Positions 33,116-45,672 of a stretch of DNA of 64,000 nt are shown in pieces; position 1 is the stretch's first letter; each line of letters begins with the position of its first letter. The position numbers and the translations under genes are program-made. The stretch is from Themeda triandra. Its lineage: Eukaryota > Streptophyta > Magnoliopsida > Poales > Poaceae. The stretch spans positions 620,001 to 684,000 of the forward strand of contig JAENPR010000014.1 of assembly GCA_018135685.1 (NCBI GenBank), written 5' to 3'. The notes beneath the pieces are model-generated. The model did not search any database and was not told the origin of the DNA. It saw nothing but the letters and a program-made list of their open reading frames with translations.

Positions 33116-35609
33116 GCTAATATAAGACAAAATAGTCAAACCATTATTACCCCATCCACTCTCACAGAGCCACCGCTACCCTCTAGCCCTCCCTCTTTCT
33201 CTCCCCTGCATCTCTCAATTGTTGTCTCTCTCTCACGTGTCCTCAGTGTTATGTCAATGTTGTAGCTAAAGATTTTCAATGCCACATGGATGTCTTATTC
33301 TACATTTCTACCACGCCGCAGAGGGTCTTCCCCAACCACTTCGCCACTCCAAAAATTGTTATGCTTAACTAACTCTCAATGATACCTATCGATTGCACTT
33401 GATAAACCATGGCCAACTGCATTTGCAGGCATTGGCAAGCCTTTGCACGTTGCCACAATTGATTTGGCAATGGAAATAAACATTGTCGGTGATAATACTA
33501 GGATCACGACCCCGCAAGGCAACATCTTGGCAGAGTTGCTATCAAACAAGTGCCCCAATTGGTGTATCTTCAAAGCCCTCATCTTGGCAACTTTAGTGCT
33601 TCTTGTGGTCATTATAATTTTGCTCCTAGGAGTAGCAAATTTCAGAGACACCAGCAAGCTCGCCCAGCGATCTCAACTCACATCCCACACATCATCAAAA
33701 AACAGGCAAGAACTGCCTCCTATTCAACTGATTAATTAGTGATGACATAATGCATCTTGTTCATGTTGGCGAAATCACAAGGGGACTCTATGGTCATTTC
33801 AGTTAGTTTTCTTGTAAGCTCCAAAATATTGAACATTTTGCACACCGATGCGCACTTCTTTAATGTCAAAGCTTGAGCTAATGGCTTCATCCTTATAAGT
33901 GTGCTATGCTAATAAACTAGTTTTGCCAATGCCTAGCGACCTATCGATGGAAACAACAGAATATATATATCATAACAATTAGCTTAGCTGGATAATAGCA
34001 GCTAAAATAACCTTCCTCCAATCCTGATCCTTTTTGTCAAACAGACATTTCATTAATTCAATGGTGGCGTTATGGTTCTGGCCTCGTGCCACCACCTGTC
34101 TCCACATCACCACTCCTCAACATGATGCTTCCTTGTCTCTCGCGATTTCGTTGTACCGCTCGACTCAAGCGGCTAAAGGAGGAGGAGTATATCATGTTGA
34201 ACTTCCATTTGTTAGTGCTAGTGCAGAGCAGATGAGCCTTTAACCCATCTTTTTGCGCCGCGAAACACCCTTGAACTAGAGCGACTCGAGCATGTCCTCA
34301 GTTGCATGCTATAGGTCCCATAACACGACAAAGCTGTCAGGCACCAGACAGTCATCTCTAGAGCATGGTGCGGTTGCACCTGAAGCATGAACGTTGAGCT
34401 CGCCGCCGTTAACTACTCTCAGCTCGAAGGAGGGCTTGAACTTGTCAAGTAGCGGTGTGATCAGTTGGTTGGCTCTGAAAATGAAGTCGTTTAGAAAGTT
34501 CCAAAGATCGTGAATGAGACTTGCCCAAAACATTCCCTAGATGAACGGCGTTTATAGCCGAGACGACGGACAAGACGGATGGAATTTGACTTGCTTTGAG
34601 ATAGGTCTACATTCTACGTGTCATAAAAAAGAGAGGGGTCTTTCATATAAGAGAAAGATAGAGGTTTTCGTAATTGGTCTCTTTGGTCTAATATGTACCC
34701 ATTAAATTGAGAACCCACACTAAGACAACAAATCAATCATGACTTTAAATTTTTAATTACTAAGTGCATTGGGGTTATTTCGATGGTAGGGTCGTATGCT
34801 CGCTTTTGTGTGGCAGACTATAACAACATAAAAAATTGTGTTATGAAAGGCAAAGCCAACCTTTGATGGGTCAACTTATGAACTAGTAATTATATATTAT
34901 ACGACCTAACTGGGAGATTAACATTTATACAAGATGACACTCTTTATTATTATGTGCCAAAATATTATACAAGAGTACACACTCCTTAAGTGGTTGTCCT
35001 AACATTGAGTTCACTCACACTCTACATATAACGCTTCTCACATCTACCATATGCTCCTTGATAGATGGCATGGCAAAGAGGGGATACCTCTTATAGGCCA
35101 TGGAGGCTCATAAAAAAAGATGACATATGTCTCCTTCTAGAAATTTCAAAGATGAATGCAAAATATCATGCATCATGAATTGCGTCAAAGGTTAAGTCTG
35201 CATTGTTATCTCCAACCGTTTATCTATAAATGTTTTTTATTAACGAATATGGAGTTTGATCTTTTGTGTCAAGAATGTCTTGATTACAACAACATTTTTA
35301 ACTCTCTATAAATATATAGGACATGGCTTTAGAGCCTACACTCACAAGGAAAATAAGCTTCAAGTTCATATTCTGTTTCCGTTGCAAACGTCCTAATTTG
35401 CTGTCTTTTTTTTGGGGGGCACGAACTCACATGCCAACACAATCGCACTACATACAGCACTACGTTGCAATGAAATGATGATCGCGGGGGAAAAACAATT
35501 AGTCTGCACTCTGTCCTAAGTCCTAACACTACCGGGAACATCACATGTATGAGGTGCTTGAGCTTGACTGCTTGGACGCCCCAAGATTGCGCCGGCCGTG
35601 GTCTCCATG
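33116..35609. other. Gene-free stretch between Lhca3 and the carbonic anhydrase gene
   Basis: AT-rich with scattered short frames. The best is on the minus strand at 34533-34309 (74 residues, with NFLNDFIFRANQLITPLLDK), which looks like a coding remnant of a gene I cannot identify. A plus-strand frame at 33443-33739 has a hydrophobic stretch but no known family. Otherwise nothing is recognised. Confidence 0.4.
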
Positions 35610-37124
35610 TTAGTCCCCGTTTCCCCCTCGGCCGTGCGCCGGCGAGGTGTAGTAGAAGGTGACCCCCCTGCCGTTGGCCTCCTGAATCGGCCTCGCGTTG
35701 CTCCTGGCGCCCTGCACACCATAAATGCCACTCATCTTTCGTCAGCGTGCCTACCGGTGTACTGTAACTCTATGATGCAAAGCAACGGCGGCGGCGGCAC
35801 CGCCCGGCCGACCGGCGACCGAGGTGGGCGAACAAGGGTGCTTACGTCGTTGACGGCTTTCCGCAGCAGCCTGACCTGGCGCCTTGTCACCCGCCGTGTC
35901 TGCACGCAAGTGGCGCCACGTCACACACACATCCCCACGCCGTGGACAACTTTTTGAGCCGAGCTCTGTTTGTTGGTTGCTCGGATTTACCTGGTGCGCG
36001 ACTACCCACGTGACGCCCTCCGTGCACGGCGGCGTGGTGAAGGAGCCCGTGTACTTGTAGTAGGCCGTGCTCCGCCTCACCGGCCACCGCGGGTCCACCA
36101 CCTCGTCGATGAGCTCCTCCTGGTCCCTCCTCCTCCCGATCCTACGGATGTACCGCTCCAGCTGCAGGACATACGCACGCATGCATTGCATCATCAGATG
36201 ATCGAGATCATCACCGATATGGACTAGTATTTAGACTATGAACAACAGATCGAAGAGAGCCTCTCGATCGCTCACCCTGTGGATGGTCCTGTCGCGCCGC
36301 CGGCGCGAGATCCTGTAGAGCTGCGAGACGACGGCGTACCTGTTGGTCTCGCTCTGGTGTACCATGTGCAGCTCCAGGGCGTACCTGCGGCCGTTGATGG
36401 CGTGCTCGCTCGGCGCGTGCCAGTGCATCTGCCGCAGCCGGTACGCCACGCCGTCGATCACCACGCCACCCGGGTTGCTGTTGAACCGCACCTGATCCAA
36501 CACACGCACAGACCGAGTCGTGACCACGGACGACGACGAGGACGACGACATGGACCGGCTATATATATATACGTACCATGATGTCGTGGCCGCGGTGGAC
36601 GATGGACGCGGCGGCGGGGCGATAGGAGCGGCCCAGGCGGCCGGGGCGGTCGGCTTGGAGCCCCGCCACGGTGTCGGAGAGGCCGATGGGTGACTGCTGG
36701 AGGCCTACGGAGCAGGCCGCCCAATCCCTCCGGATCAAGCCCCACCGCGCCGGCCCGTTCCCGGCGTCCCGCCGGTAGCTGAAGTCCTCCTCGTTGTCTT
36801 CATCGTCCAACATGCACAGACGACAGCAGCACGGGGAGCGTGTCATGTCACAAGAACAAACGATCGGATGCACGCATGCATGACACAACGACCTGCTACC
36901 GGTAACCATGCATTATTCAAATAAAGCCACTCACGGCGCTGTGCGCGTGCGTGTGTAAACCGGGACCGGGAACGCCTACCGAGCTCCTGCGCCGCCGCGC
37001 GATGGACCGTCGTCGTCGCCGCGCTGAGGTGGTGGAGGAGCAGGTGCAGCGAGAGGGAGACGACGACGAAGGCGGCGGCCGTGGTCAACCTGCTGCTGCT
37101 CGGAGCCGCCGCGTACATGTACAT
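35610..37124 (-). CDS. Alpha-type carbonic anhydrase, secreted
   Basis: Six exons on the minus strand: 37124-36980, 36797-36577, 36491-36276, 36161-35991, 35899-35846, 35711-35610; all introns GT..AG; 302 residues. The product would interconvert CO2 and bicarbonate. Residues 1 to about 45 contain a hydrophobic signal-peptide core (AAAFVVVSLSLHLLLHHL). The domain starts at FSYRRDAGNGPARWG. Zinc ligands are His145, His147 (QMHWHAPSEH) and His164 (ELHMVH). Gatekeeper Thr236 lies in SFTTPPC; His119 (RGHDI) matches the proton shuttle; Cys77 and Cys240 should form the usual disulfide. QSPI is present. All catalytic residues are intact, so an active enzyme of the secretory pathway, cell wall or plastid stroma is likely. 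The last exon is variable. Closest relatives are the plant alpha-CA/nectarin III group. Confidence 0.93.
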
Positions 37125-37570
37125 GGTGGCCGTCGTCGCTTAGTGCGTACTACGTGTTTTGTGTGTGTGCTTGCCTGCTGCTTTGGGCCGTGATCGTCGT
37201 GTGCTGCCTGCATTTCTGGGGGTAAAGTAGCCGTGTCCGCGAGCACGCGCGGCGGGGTTGCCGGGAGAAAGCGCGTGGTGAGCGCCGCCCGGCAAAGGCG
37301 GCCCCTCACGCGTTGCATCATGCAGGAACGAGAGGATCTGGATCTGGGGCGATGTATTTTATTGAGTGCCGATTTTATTTTCGAACGGGCCAAATTCTTA
37401 AATTTTTCTAGCAAAGAAATGTCATTTGTTTTGCTTTTCGAAGTGAAATGACAAGAATGTGAATCGAGGAGTACTCAATATTTTGGTCGGGGCCACATCC
37501 GCGTGCACGGAACCACGCGTGGCACATGCCTCATGTACCTGAGTATACCTGGCAACGAGCAAAGTTGATT

Positions 37571-37935
37571 TTTTTTCGCGACCTCGACTTCACCATTTTT
37601 CATTTAAGAGGGATAAACATTTTACACAAACACACACGACCTAACCACGGCGGCTAGACGCCTACATCATTAGCTCTCGCACAGACGAGTACCTACTCTA
37701 CTAGATTGGTTCATTGTTACACCTGAGTTTTGCGACCACAGCATCGTCAGCGCACCGATGCGTGCGAATCTGCCAATTAGCCAATCCTTTGCTTCCTTGC
37801 GCGCCGCGTCCGCTATCTGTTGCACCGTCCTCGACACTCCGTGGACCACTCTGCCCTTCCTTTCCTTCCACAGAGTCCACGAGATTAGAAGCAGCAGGGA
37901 GTCGTAGACAGTCTGAGACGTTAGAAGAAGCAGAG
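37571..37935 (-). mobile_element. LINE 3' fragment, 5'-truncated
   Basis: The minus strand reads LLLLISWTLWKERKGRVVHG then VQQIADAARKEAKDWL, wording typical of the C-terminal end of grass LINE proteins. It is followed downstream by a short A-run (37571-37578 as T on the plus strand). Flanks GCAAAGTTGA and GCAGAGCTGA may be a decayed target duplication. Confidence 0.6.
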
Positions 37936-38099
37936 CTGATGAACACACCCTTAATTTAAATCGAATGAAATTATCAAATACTGAAGAAAAGACGCCGTAT
38001 TTTAGTTGAACTGTGTTCGGTGATTCGGTTATCGACGATAGAAGAAAGCCATGAAAGTTTGAAACACAACACCTAAATATAAGAACAAAAATCACACCT

Positions 38100-38440
38100 G
38101 CACCATAGCATATTTTTCATTAAGATAAAGTAATGTGTTTAAACATTACAGAATGGTAATAAACCGATAAGCAAAATTTGTAGAACAACTAGTGTTTTTG
38201 CGACCAAAGAGCGGACTTGAGCGTTCCAAAACCCGACATGATCCAAAGAATGGCATCGTCGATGATCACTTGTACCAACTTGACTGGCGTGAAACTGATG
38301 TTCTTGAAGTCCTCGTGTTCAAAAGATGTAATCTTGATATCTAATGTGCGACTCATTATCTAAGGGTTCACCCAAGTTTTTTTTTTGTCATGTTCATATT
38401 AGGCTAAAGGCATTATATGATTTTTGTGTGTGTGTGGCAT
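38100..38440. other. AT-rich spacer
   Basis: No gene or repeat recognised in this stretch. Confidence 0.4.
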
Positions 38441-38446
38441 AACTCT

Positions 38447-38606
38447 ACTCCGTTCATTCTAAATTACAGTACTTTTGACTTTTATATATATATTTTTTTC
38501 TCTGCACCTACATATACACTATTTCTAGATATATAGTAAAATAAATGTACTTAAAAATATCAAAATGTCATATAATTTAGAATGATACATCCTCCGTCAA
38601 CGAACT
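38447..38606. mobile_element. Degenerate Stowaway-like MITE
   Basis: CTACTCCGTTCATTCTAAATT on the left is mirrored by AATTTAGAATGATACATCCT on the right. The ends resemble the Stowaway consensus with mutations. Confidence 0.55.
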
Positions 38607-38892
38607 TAGCCACTGAAACCTCAAGTGATTCTGGTCTGAACAACTTAGTACTGTTGAAGTGGAGGGACGAGTGTAACTTGTAGAAGACATGTAATGTGAT
38701 TTCATATACCCACATTATTTCTTGGTTGACATTTTGAAGAGCATTGGAAAATTAATGTAAATACAATATTATAAAGACATCTTATTTAGGCAAATCATAA
38801 ATTAGAAGTTTTAGGCGAGACTTGACTTGTTATAGAATTGCGTGAAGCTTAAACATGAAAAAAATATGTTTTAGTTGTTTTCATATGTATTC

Positions 38893-38963
38893 TACAATGA
38901 AATCGTAGTGTTAGCACGGGCACTTTATAGCTCTTTTAGAAGAATCACATTATAGTAGAGATA
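38893..38963. other. Helitron-terminus-like sequences, decayed
   Basis: CGTAGTGTTAGCACGGGCAC resembles the 3' hairpin at 39426-39442. Within 60 bp on the opposite strand lies TCTCTACTATAATGTGATTC, which resembles a 5' terminus. Both ends are imperfect, so this may be a nested or broken element. Confidence 0.35.
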
Positions 38964-39424
38964 TGTGATCTTACAAGTTTTTTTATTCTACTTCCAGTTT
39001 GCAATTTGAAGAGCAAAATTGCATATTAATAAAACTTATATCCTTTTGTTTAAATTGCTGAAGCAATCCTGTGCAAGAGCATTGAGCTTTCCATCTTAAC
39101 AAAGAGGTGTGTTTACTTCTTATTAAGTGTGTTGTGGCTAGCAGATGAGTGCACTAGACATCTGGAAGATCATGCGCCAGTTGATTGCGAGCTCTGAGCA
39201 CGGCTTCTGAATGTAGGGGAGCTTAAAGACCTGCTTGTTTATAGTTGTACATATGACCACTAATGTTGAGAAATGTTTATTTTCATATTTTGATAGGAGA
39301 CATCCTTTTTTGCGTGAATCATGAATATACCTTATTTAATTTGCGTGAATCACAAGTATATCTCGGATGCTTAAAGGCTTCACGTATATGCCTTTGGTTA
39401 TTTAATTTGAATGGTTATATGTTG

Positions 39425-39453
39425 CCGTAGCGTTAGCACGGGTATTATACTAG
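39425..39453 (+). mobile_element. Helitron 3' terminus
   Basis: CCGTAGCGTTAGCACGG can fold as a hairpin and is followed by GTATTATACTAG and then T, the standard plant Helitron 3' end. The matching 5' end is not certain; the candidate on the same strand is at 28006. Confidence 0.65.
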
Positions 39454-39839
39454 TTTATCATAGTGGCATGATGGGTAAGCGGAGGCTAGATGCAAATTTA
39501 GGGGGTAACTTCATATTATGTTTTCTAATGGAAGGGTGGGTAGTTCAAATATAAATTTAAGGTTTTCTTTATATTTTTCCATAATAATAGTAGATGTGGG
39601 TAATGTTGTTATATCGAACGACTCTTATTATCAATGGTAATTAGAATCTAGTGAATCGATGACTATCTTTTTAATTCTATTTGAGAATTTATATGATTTA
39701 TGGTGAAGATTAACACCGAGGCTCTGATGAGAGTTTTCATTTAGTAACACCAAATGATGATATGCTTCTCATTGGCTACCTTCTAGCCAGCACAAACTTT
39801 AGAACCATTCATATATTTATTTTAAGTATATATAAGATC

Positions 39840-42800
39840 GGATGACCATGCACATAATACACTCATGTGCACACACCTCTTGTTTTAGGAGGATGGCTCA
39901 TGTTTTGGTCGTCCATCTTGTTTCCTTTATTGAGCAATTTCGTTCTCTCTCACTCTTCTTTTCCATATTGGGCCAGCCACTCACTATGCTATCGAGCCCA
40001 GTCCATCAAGTGGCCTTCCAGGCCCAGGAAGAATGCCGTTCATCTCTCCTCGTCCGGCCACGCCGCGTCCTCGAAGCGAGATGCGTCGCCGGCGGCGGCG
40101 GTTCGAGCCGCGATCCGACGGCGAATTTGGCATCATTCCGGAGAGGCGCTGCACACGGAAGATCGAGGAAGTATGTCCATAGGCGACGCCTTCGGTACGG
40201 ACCAAACTTTTCACCCAGTCCTCGTGTATTTTCAACCATGTCGCGCTCTTCGAGCAGTGGTTAGATGCTTTTGGCATTTTATTCTGACCAAACTGATCGA
40301 TCGAAAAACAAACAAACGAACAAACCAGCTCTAGCTCCAACCTCAAACAACGAAGAATCACCTTTTTTGATTTCCACACCTGTGTAAGTCAAGACGAATA
40401 GTAAGATATTCAGTTCTGCTTCGTGTCTGAATTCTGTAGCATTTCAACATCTAGCTGTTTTCAGGCATAATCTGAAACAGTCGTGGTCTTTCGCGAAATG
40501 AAATGATATCATGAATGCTACAGCTTGTTATCTTAGTCTGTCGGATCCTGTGAAGAAACTGTTCTGTCGTGCCCTGTCGCATTGTGCATGACCCTTCTCT
40601 GAAACTGGTACGATTCCATGGCGGGCCTGTAGCTAAATCGAGCCATGGTCTCTTGGGGGAGTGAATGGCAGTTGTAAAATATTGAATGTTCAGTGCCGCG
40701 ATTCCTTTCACTCGCATTGGTTGCGGCACGGTTTTTGGTTTCTTCCAATTGCAGTCAAAAGTGGCCTAGAGAGTCTTGAACCAAGTACTTGTGGAATATG
40801 GTCCAGCCGACCACGCATGGGTGAATTTAATTTGGTTGTTCCTTGAATGGCATCTGATGATTTATTTTGATCTCCAGTTACAAAAGTTAAACTTAGAGAG
40901 CATGGCATCTATACCAGTGGGCTGTGGCTTAGATTTATTTACTCTGTTTTGTATCCGGGTAGTCAAAGGGGACCATGAACTTATTAGGGTCAAAACAATC
41001 TTGCTTTACTTTCCTTTCACCTTTTCTTTTTATGATAAAGTTTGCTTGTATCCTAGCCTTTGTTCCTTTGAGAAAGTGATAGCGGCTGGGGCAAAACCTG
41101 ATCAAAATGGACTTGACATGTGCGCATGGAAATCCCATGCTCCTGTCCTTTTGTTTCTTTCTTAGGCATGCTGTTCAGGAACAAAGATGTTTTATGATGC
41201 TCCAGTCATAAATTCAACAGATTCAAAGTGATAATTGCAAGATAATGGTATCAAGGTAAGCTTTGCTGATGTTAAGCAGAGCAGAGGAATTAACTCTTGA
41301 ATCATATAGTATGTACGGGGAGGCCTTGAAGAATCAAACACATTAAGTCTAACAAATTGTCTGTGATGTAACCGTGCTGAAAGTTGGTAACAGTAAGGTG
41401 TTATAAAAGGAAAATTACTGATTATTTGAGGGTAATAGTAATGCTTTTCTTTTAGATGGAGAAGTAGATTATTTTACAATGTAGAGTTGATTACTGGGTT
41501 GGTGGGTGTTTTGGATGAACCTTATCACACTTTACCACACGGATATGTCCCTATGACATCCTTGCTTTTTCTGTAGAAACCAAACATCCTTAAGTGTAGG
41601 GTCAATGGCACTTACCGAAAGGAGGCAACGATACAAACAAAATTCAGATAGCTTGGTTCCGTGGGATTAGGAAAAAACCATGATTAAGCTAAGTTTTCTG
41701 ACTTTGTTCATACAGTCGCAGAACATAGTCATTTTTATTTCTGACCATGTCTGTACTCATTCAGAGCTAAGCATATCCAAGAAAGGTTTGTCAAGATCAT
41801 AACAGAGGCAAAAAGGAATATTCCTCTGCTGATATAAGCTGTTCCACATCCACAATTTTTCAGTTGAAACTGCAATTTCTTTTTCGTTTATATCCGGTGA
41901 TATCAGAAATCTCAGTTATGTGTTTGCTTTTCGACCTACTGCCCCAGGATCTCCTGCTACTTTTTCTTTATTATGCAGATTTTCTTTAGGTCTTGATTTT
42001 TTAACTTTGCTAGCGACAAATATTAACTTATTCATAGTCTTCAGAGTTTACGATTAAGTGGATGGATCCTTTACGTTTCTAGTGACCAATAAAGCTTGCA
42101 AATCTAAGGCATCTGCCATGCACTGAGTCCACTAATTATTAGTAGTGGGGATTGGAGGATTTTGGTGCAAGGCTTCATTATTCTCCTCAGTGCATATGTA
42201 AAATTTCCTTTCTGATTATAACACAAATGTCAATGTAGTTATTTCATATTGTCAAGTTTCGCTTTGACCCAATTTTAATTTTCTTTTAGATAAAAACAAA
42301 TTCGAATTTGAGGGCTTATTATAATTACGTGATACAGTAATATATAGACATGATGCTTGTGTTGCGGCAGTGCTGCTACAATATTCAAATTTGAAAGTCT
42401 CAGAGTTTATAAAAAGTTCAGTATCCACTATGAGTTGACCAAAATTTTGCCTTTTGATGAGTGCTTTTATTTATTTACTCTATTGCAATGTGTGTTCTAA
42501 TAATATCCATAGACAGGTGAGGAGCACCGCAGCCTTCCAAGATGCCATAAGTGCTGCTGGTTTCCAGCTCTCTACTTCTTCCACTAATAAGCCTACAAAG
42601 TTTAATGTCACCATCAGTTTGATCCAGAGCATCTTGAGCCTGATCATCCTTTGTTGGACCCGCCTTGTTCCATTCAAATAATAGCCATTAAAAGTCTAAG
42701 ACACTTTTTACACAAATATATTCTCACAGCTAGAGCATCAAGAAAGGCCAAAGAAGATTTGGAGTATAGGAATGATAGTTGTCTCTACGATTAGGATCGG

Positions 42801-44560
42801 AAAGATTAACTAATCGATAAAAGTGGTCTGGGATAAGAGAATCTTGGTAAGTTGTCAATTAAAAATTGATGGCTAGCTTTGTTGAGCACATTGGTTTTTT
42901 GACTTTTGGTTTTTTGACTTTTTGACTTTAGTTCCATTCTTGTCACATCAAAGTTCAAATAGATTACGTGACTAGTTGTAGGGAAAGATCAAGTGAAGCA
43001 TTAAAACCTGTATGTATTTCAGAAAGTTCAATATATGCCTAGTCTGCACTTTTGCTGCGGACGGACATGCCTTTAAGCTTCATGATGCTTCTATAGCTTC
43101 TGTTAGTTGCCCTCTTGGACCATGCATGTTCTGTATTTGTTCATGATGTTGTGATTGTGAATATATATATGTTATATAGCTAGGATAAGTCTATAGATTG
43201 GGGACTGATTTGACGTGCTCCCGTCCATTTCATTCATATTTTTTCTGCTTCTTGTGCTGCCTTCCAAATGATGGATTCGTCCTTAAAATTTGTAGCATTG
43301 GGTTGAGTGTTTATAGGGGGACCAAGACTGCATTTTGCTCTATTTGTATATTTCTCATTGGTACTAAACCAAACTTATAGTGCAATACCCTCCTACTACC
43401 TTTGGCTTTGGATGTGTGAAATAATCCCTACCTTACATTCATCTTTGTGTCAACTTTTGACGGTTCTATGAATCAATCCCCTTGGGACACAGTCCATGTT
43501 ACATTCTTCTCCTCCCTCCGTCCCAAAAAGAGAAAATTTAGATTTGAACAAATCATTTTTCCTTAAATTTTTCTTATGAAGATTATATAAAATAATTTCA
43601 ATATTTATATCTTCAAATATGTTTAAGATGAAAAAATTTTCATGATAATCTAATAATAATATTCAGTATCATAAATGTTAGTATTTTTAATAGGTGTGGC
43701 TAAACTTAAATTTTTTGACTCATCAAAAAAAAAATTGCAACATTTTTGGATTGGATGGAGTATTATATCATCTCTTGGGCAAGCTACCCGCATAGCATTT
43801 TCTCCTCCGAAAGGAGACAATCTTTTTTCGTACAAATATGATTGATTCTTTTTTCAAAGAATCACAGAACAATTCTGAATACTTGTTTTTAGGCAGAGGA
43901 CAAATCTGAAAGCTCGAACCACTCGTTCCAAGTTCCTGTCATGTCCCACAGCTGGCCATTGGACCCACTAGTTATTATCACGCCTACATTGCATTTTTGG
44001 GGGCAGGTAAACAGCTAGCTACCTTTTTAAGAAAAAAAAATTCAAGAAAAGAATCTGGGTATCAGTTTTGTACGAAAACTTTGTTTTAAGGACTAACAAT
44101 AATTTACTTCTTGTGATGATTTAACAATGTATGGCCACTTGGGAATATTCAAGTCTTAAACTAACCATGTCTTGTTTTGTTTTCCAGAAAATAGGCAGAC
44201 AAGTTCAGGAGAAACTTACTCTTTTGAGGAATATGTTTATGTTGAGAGAAACATGATCTTGGGTTGCTTTGCTCCGTGCTTAAGCCTTGTCTTCGAAATC
44301 CAAAAGCTGGTTGACTTTATATTCTCAGACAATGCTCCTAGACCGTGCAAGGTGTCCATAGCAGGGATCTTCTGTGAAGTGGTTCCCTAAACAACCATGT
44401 GGATGTGGTGCAAGGTATTTTCTGTGTGCTGCTCACAAGGTCCAAGCTTGCTGCTGGTGGTTCATCATGTGTACTCGGGGCAAGTTGGCCTCCGGATCTT
44501 TTCACGATTCCACGTGATTTCTGGTGAGATAACTAATGCGCTAAGTTTATAACTCTTTTT
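39840..44560 (+). ncRNA. Possible spliced non-coding transcript or gene relic (uncertain)
   Basis: A GC-rich patch at 39990-40200 ends at CGCCTTCG|GTACGG, a possible donor. Plausible downstream exon-like stretches are 42515-42680 (codes for up to 55 residues) and 44188-44410 (after TTTTCCAG; 72-codon frame). Between them lies T-rich, intron-like DNA. The open frames are short and match no family I know. This could be a long non-coding RNA, a decayed gene, or chance; only transcript data could decide. Confidence 0.2.
43512..43760. mobile_element. Degenerate Stowaway MITE
   Basis: Left end CCTCCCTCCGTCCCAAAAAG; right end TTTTTGGATTGGATGGAG followed by TA. The interior is AT-rich and non-coding. 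Confidence 0.6.
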
Positions 44561-45245
44561 ACAGCCCCTGCTCTTCATAGCTGTCTTACATGTATATACA
44601 AGTAAGTAAACTAGGATGCCACATTATTGCTGAGGACACACTGTTTTATGGATATTAATAGTAGTGTTGCTTTGTGTTAACTTGAAAAAAATATGTTGAG
44701 ATCTACTCATAGCAACAATAATCCATAATATATAACTTGTGTGTTCTTTATGGTGTAAACTGACTAGTGTTCAAATGACACGAAGTTTTATTTGACCTGG
44801 TATCTCTAGCTAGGAATCTGATCCTGGTACTCTGGAGAAACATGGTTCTAGCTTAGGCTCCAGTATCAACCCACAGCATCATTCTCTCTGTTTCTTAGCT
44901 TGGCCTTACACGCACCTAGCTAGATTAGGCACACAAATTACACTAGACGTGAAACAACCGCAGCGGATCCTTCCCTTGCTGTTGTAGGACGACAAGGGCA
45001 TGTTTTAATAATTACTGATGCAGGGGACAACGATCAATCGGCTGTGAGGCTGGCTGTCCCCTCATCTCATCTCATCTCAGGGCCTCATCTGGCGTCCTTG
45101 CCACAGGCCACACCGTGTAGTACTACTGGAGAGCGTGGGCTGAATGCGATATAAAAATTTCATAAAGATTTGACGTGACCCTGCACTTGGAGAATATTTA
45201 TATTAGCGCCCTCCGTACATACTATGCTACTGGAATACTAACCCC
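44561..45245. other. Gene-free spacer
   Basis: No coding sequence or clear repeat apart from a short CTCAT run near 45060. Nothing further recognised. Confidence 0.4.
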
Positions 45246-45248
45246 TAA

Positions 45249-45669
45249 GAGCAAGTATTATAACCGCCAAAGAGAAGGCTAAATCTGGCATGGCAGAGAG
45301 AGAAAGTAGGAGAGAGATGAAAGCGGGCGACATGCAAAACGCCGGGCGAAATGCACTCTGGCTGATTCTTAACCACTCCAATTCTTCCACGACTGATTCT
45401 TAACCACTCCAATTCTTCCACGTTGTAGCTCTGCATTAAATACTGGTGGGGTCCGTCACTACACCGGGCGAAATGCACTCTGGCTGATTCTTAACCACTT
45501 CAATTCTTCCACGTCGTGCGAAATGCACTCTGGCTGATTCTTAACCACTCCAATTCTTCCACGTTGTAGCTCTACATTAAATACTGGTGGGGTCCGTCAC
45601 TACTTTTTGACCGTCCGCGACGTGGGTCTTCTTGTAGCCGATGAGGCGGCGTAACCATAATACTTGCTC
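45249..45669. mobile_element. Tourist-type (PIF/Harbinger) MITE with internal tandem repeats
   Basis: The ends GAGCAAGTATTATAACCGCC and, reversed, GAGCAAGTATTATGGTTACG form inverted repeats flanked by TAA (45246-45248 and 45670-45672). Inside, a unit containing CTGATTCTTAACCACTCCAA and TTCTTCCACG occurs four times. A larger block with GCTCT(G/A)CATTAAATACTGG occurs twice, indicating internal duplication. Confidence 0.85.
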
Positions 45670-45672
45670 TAA

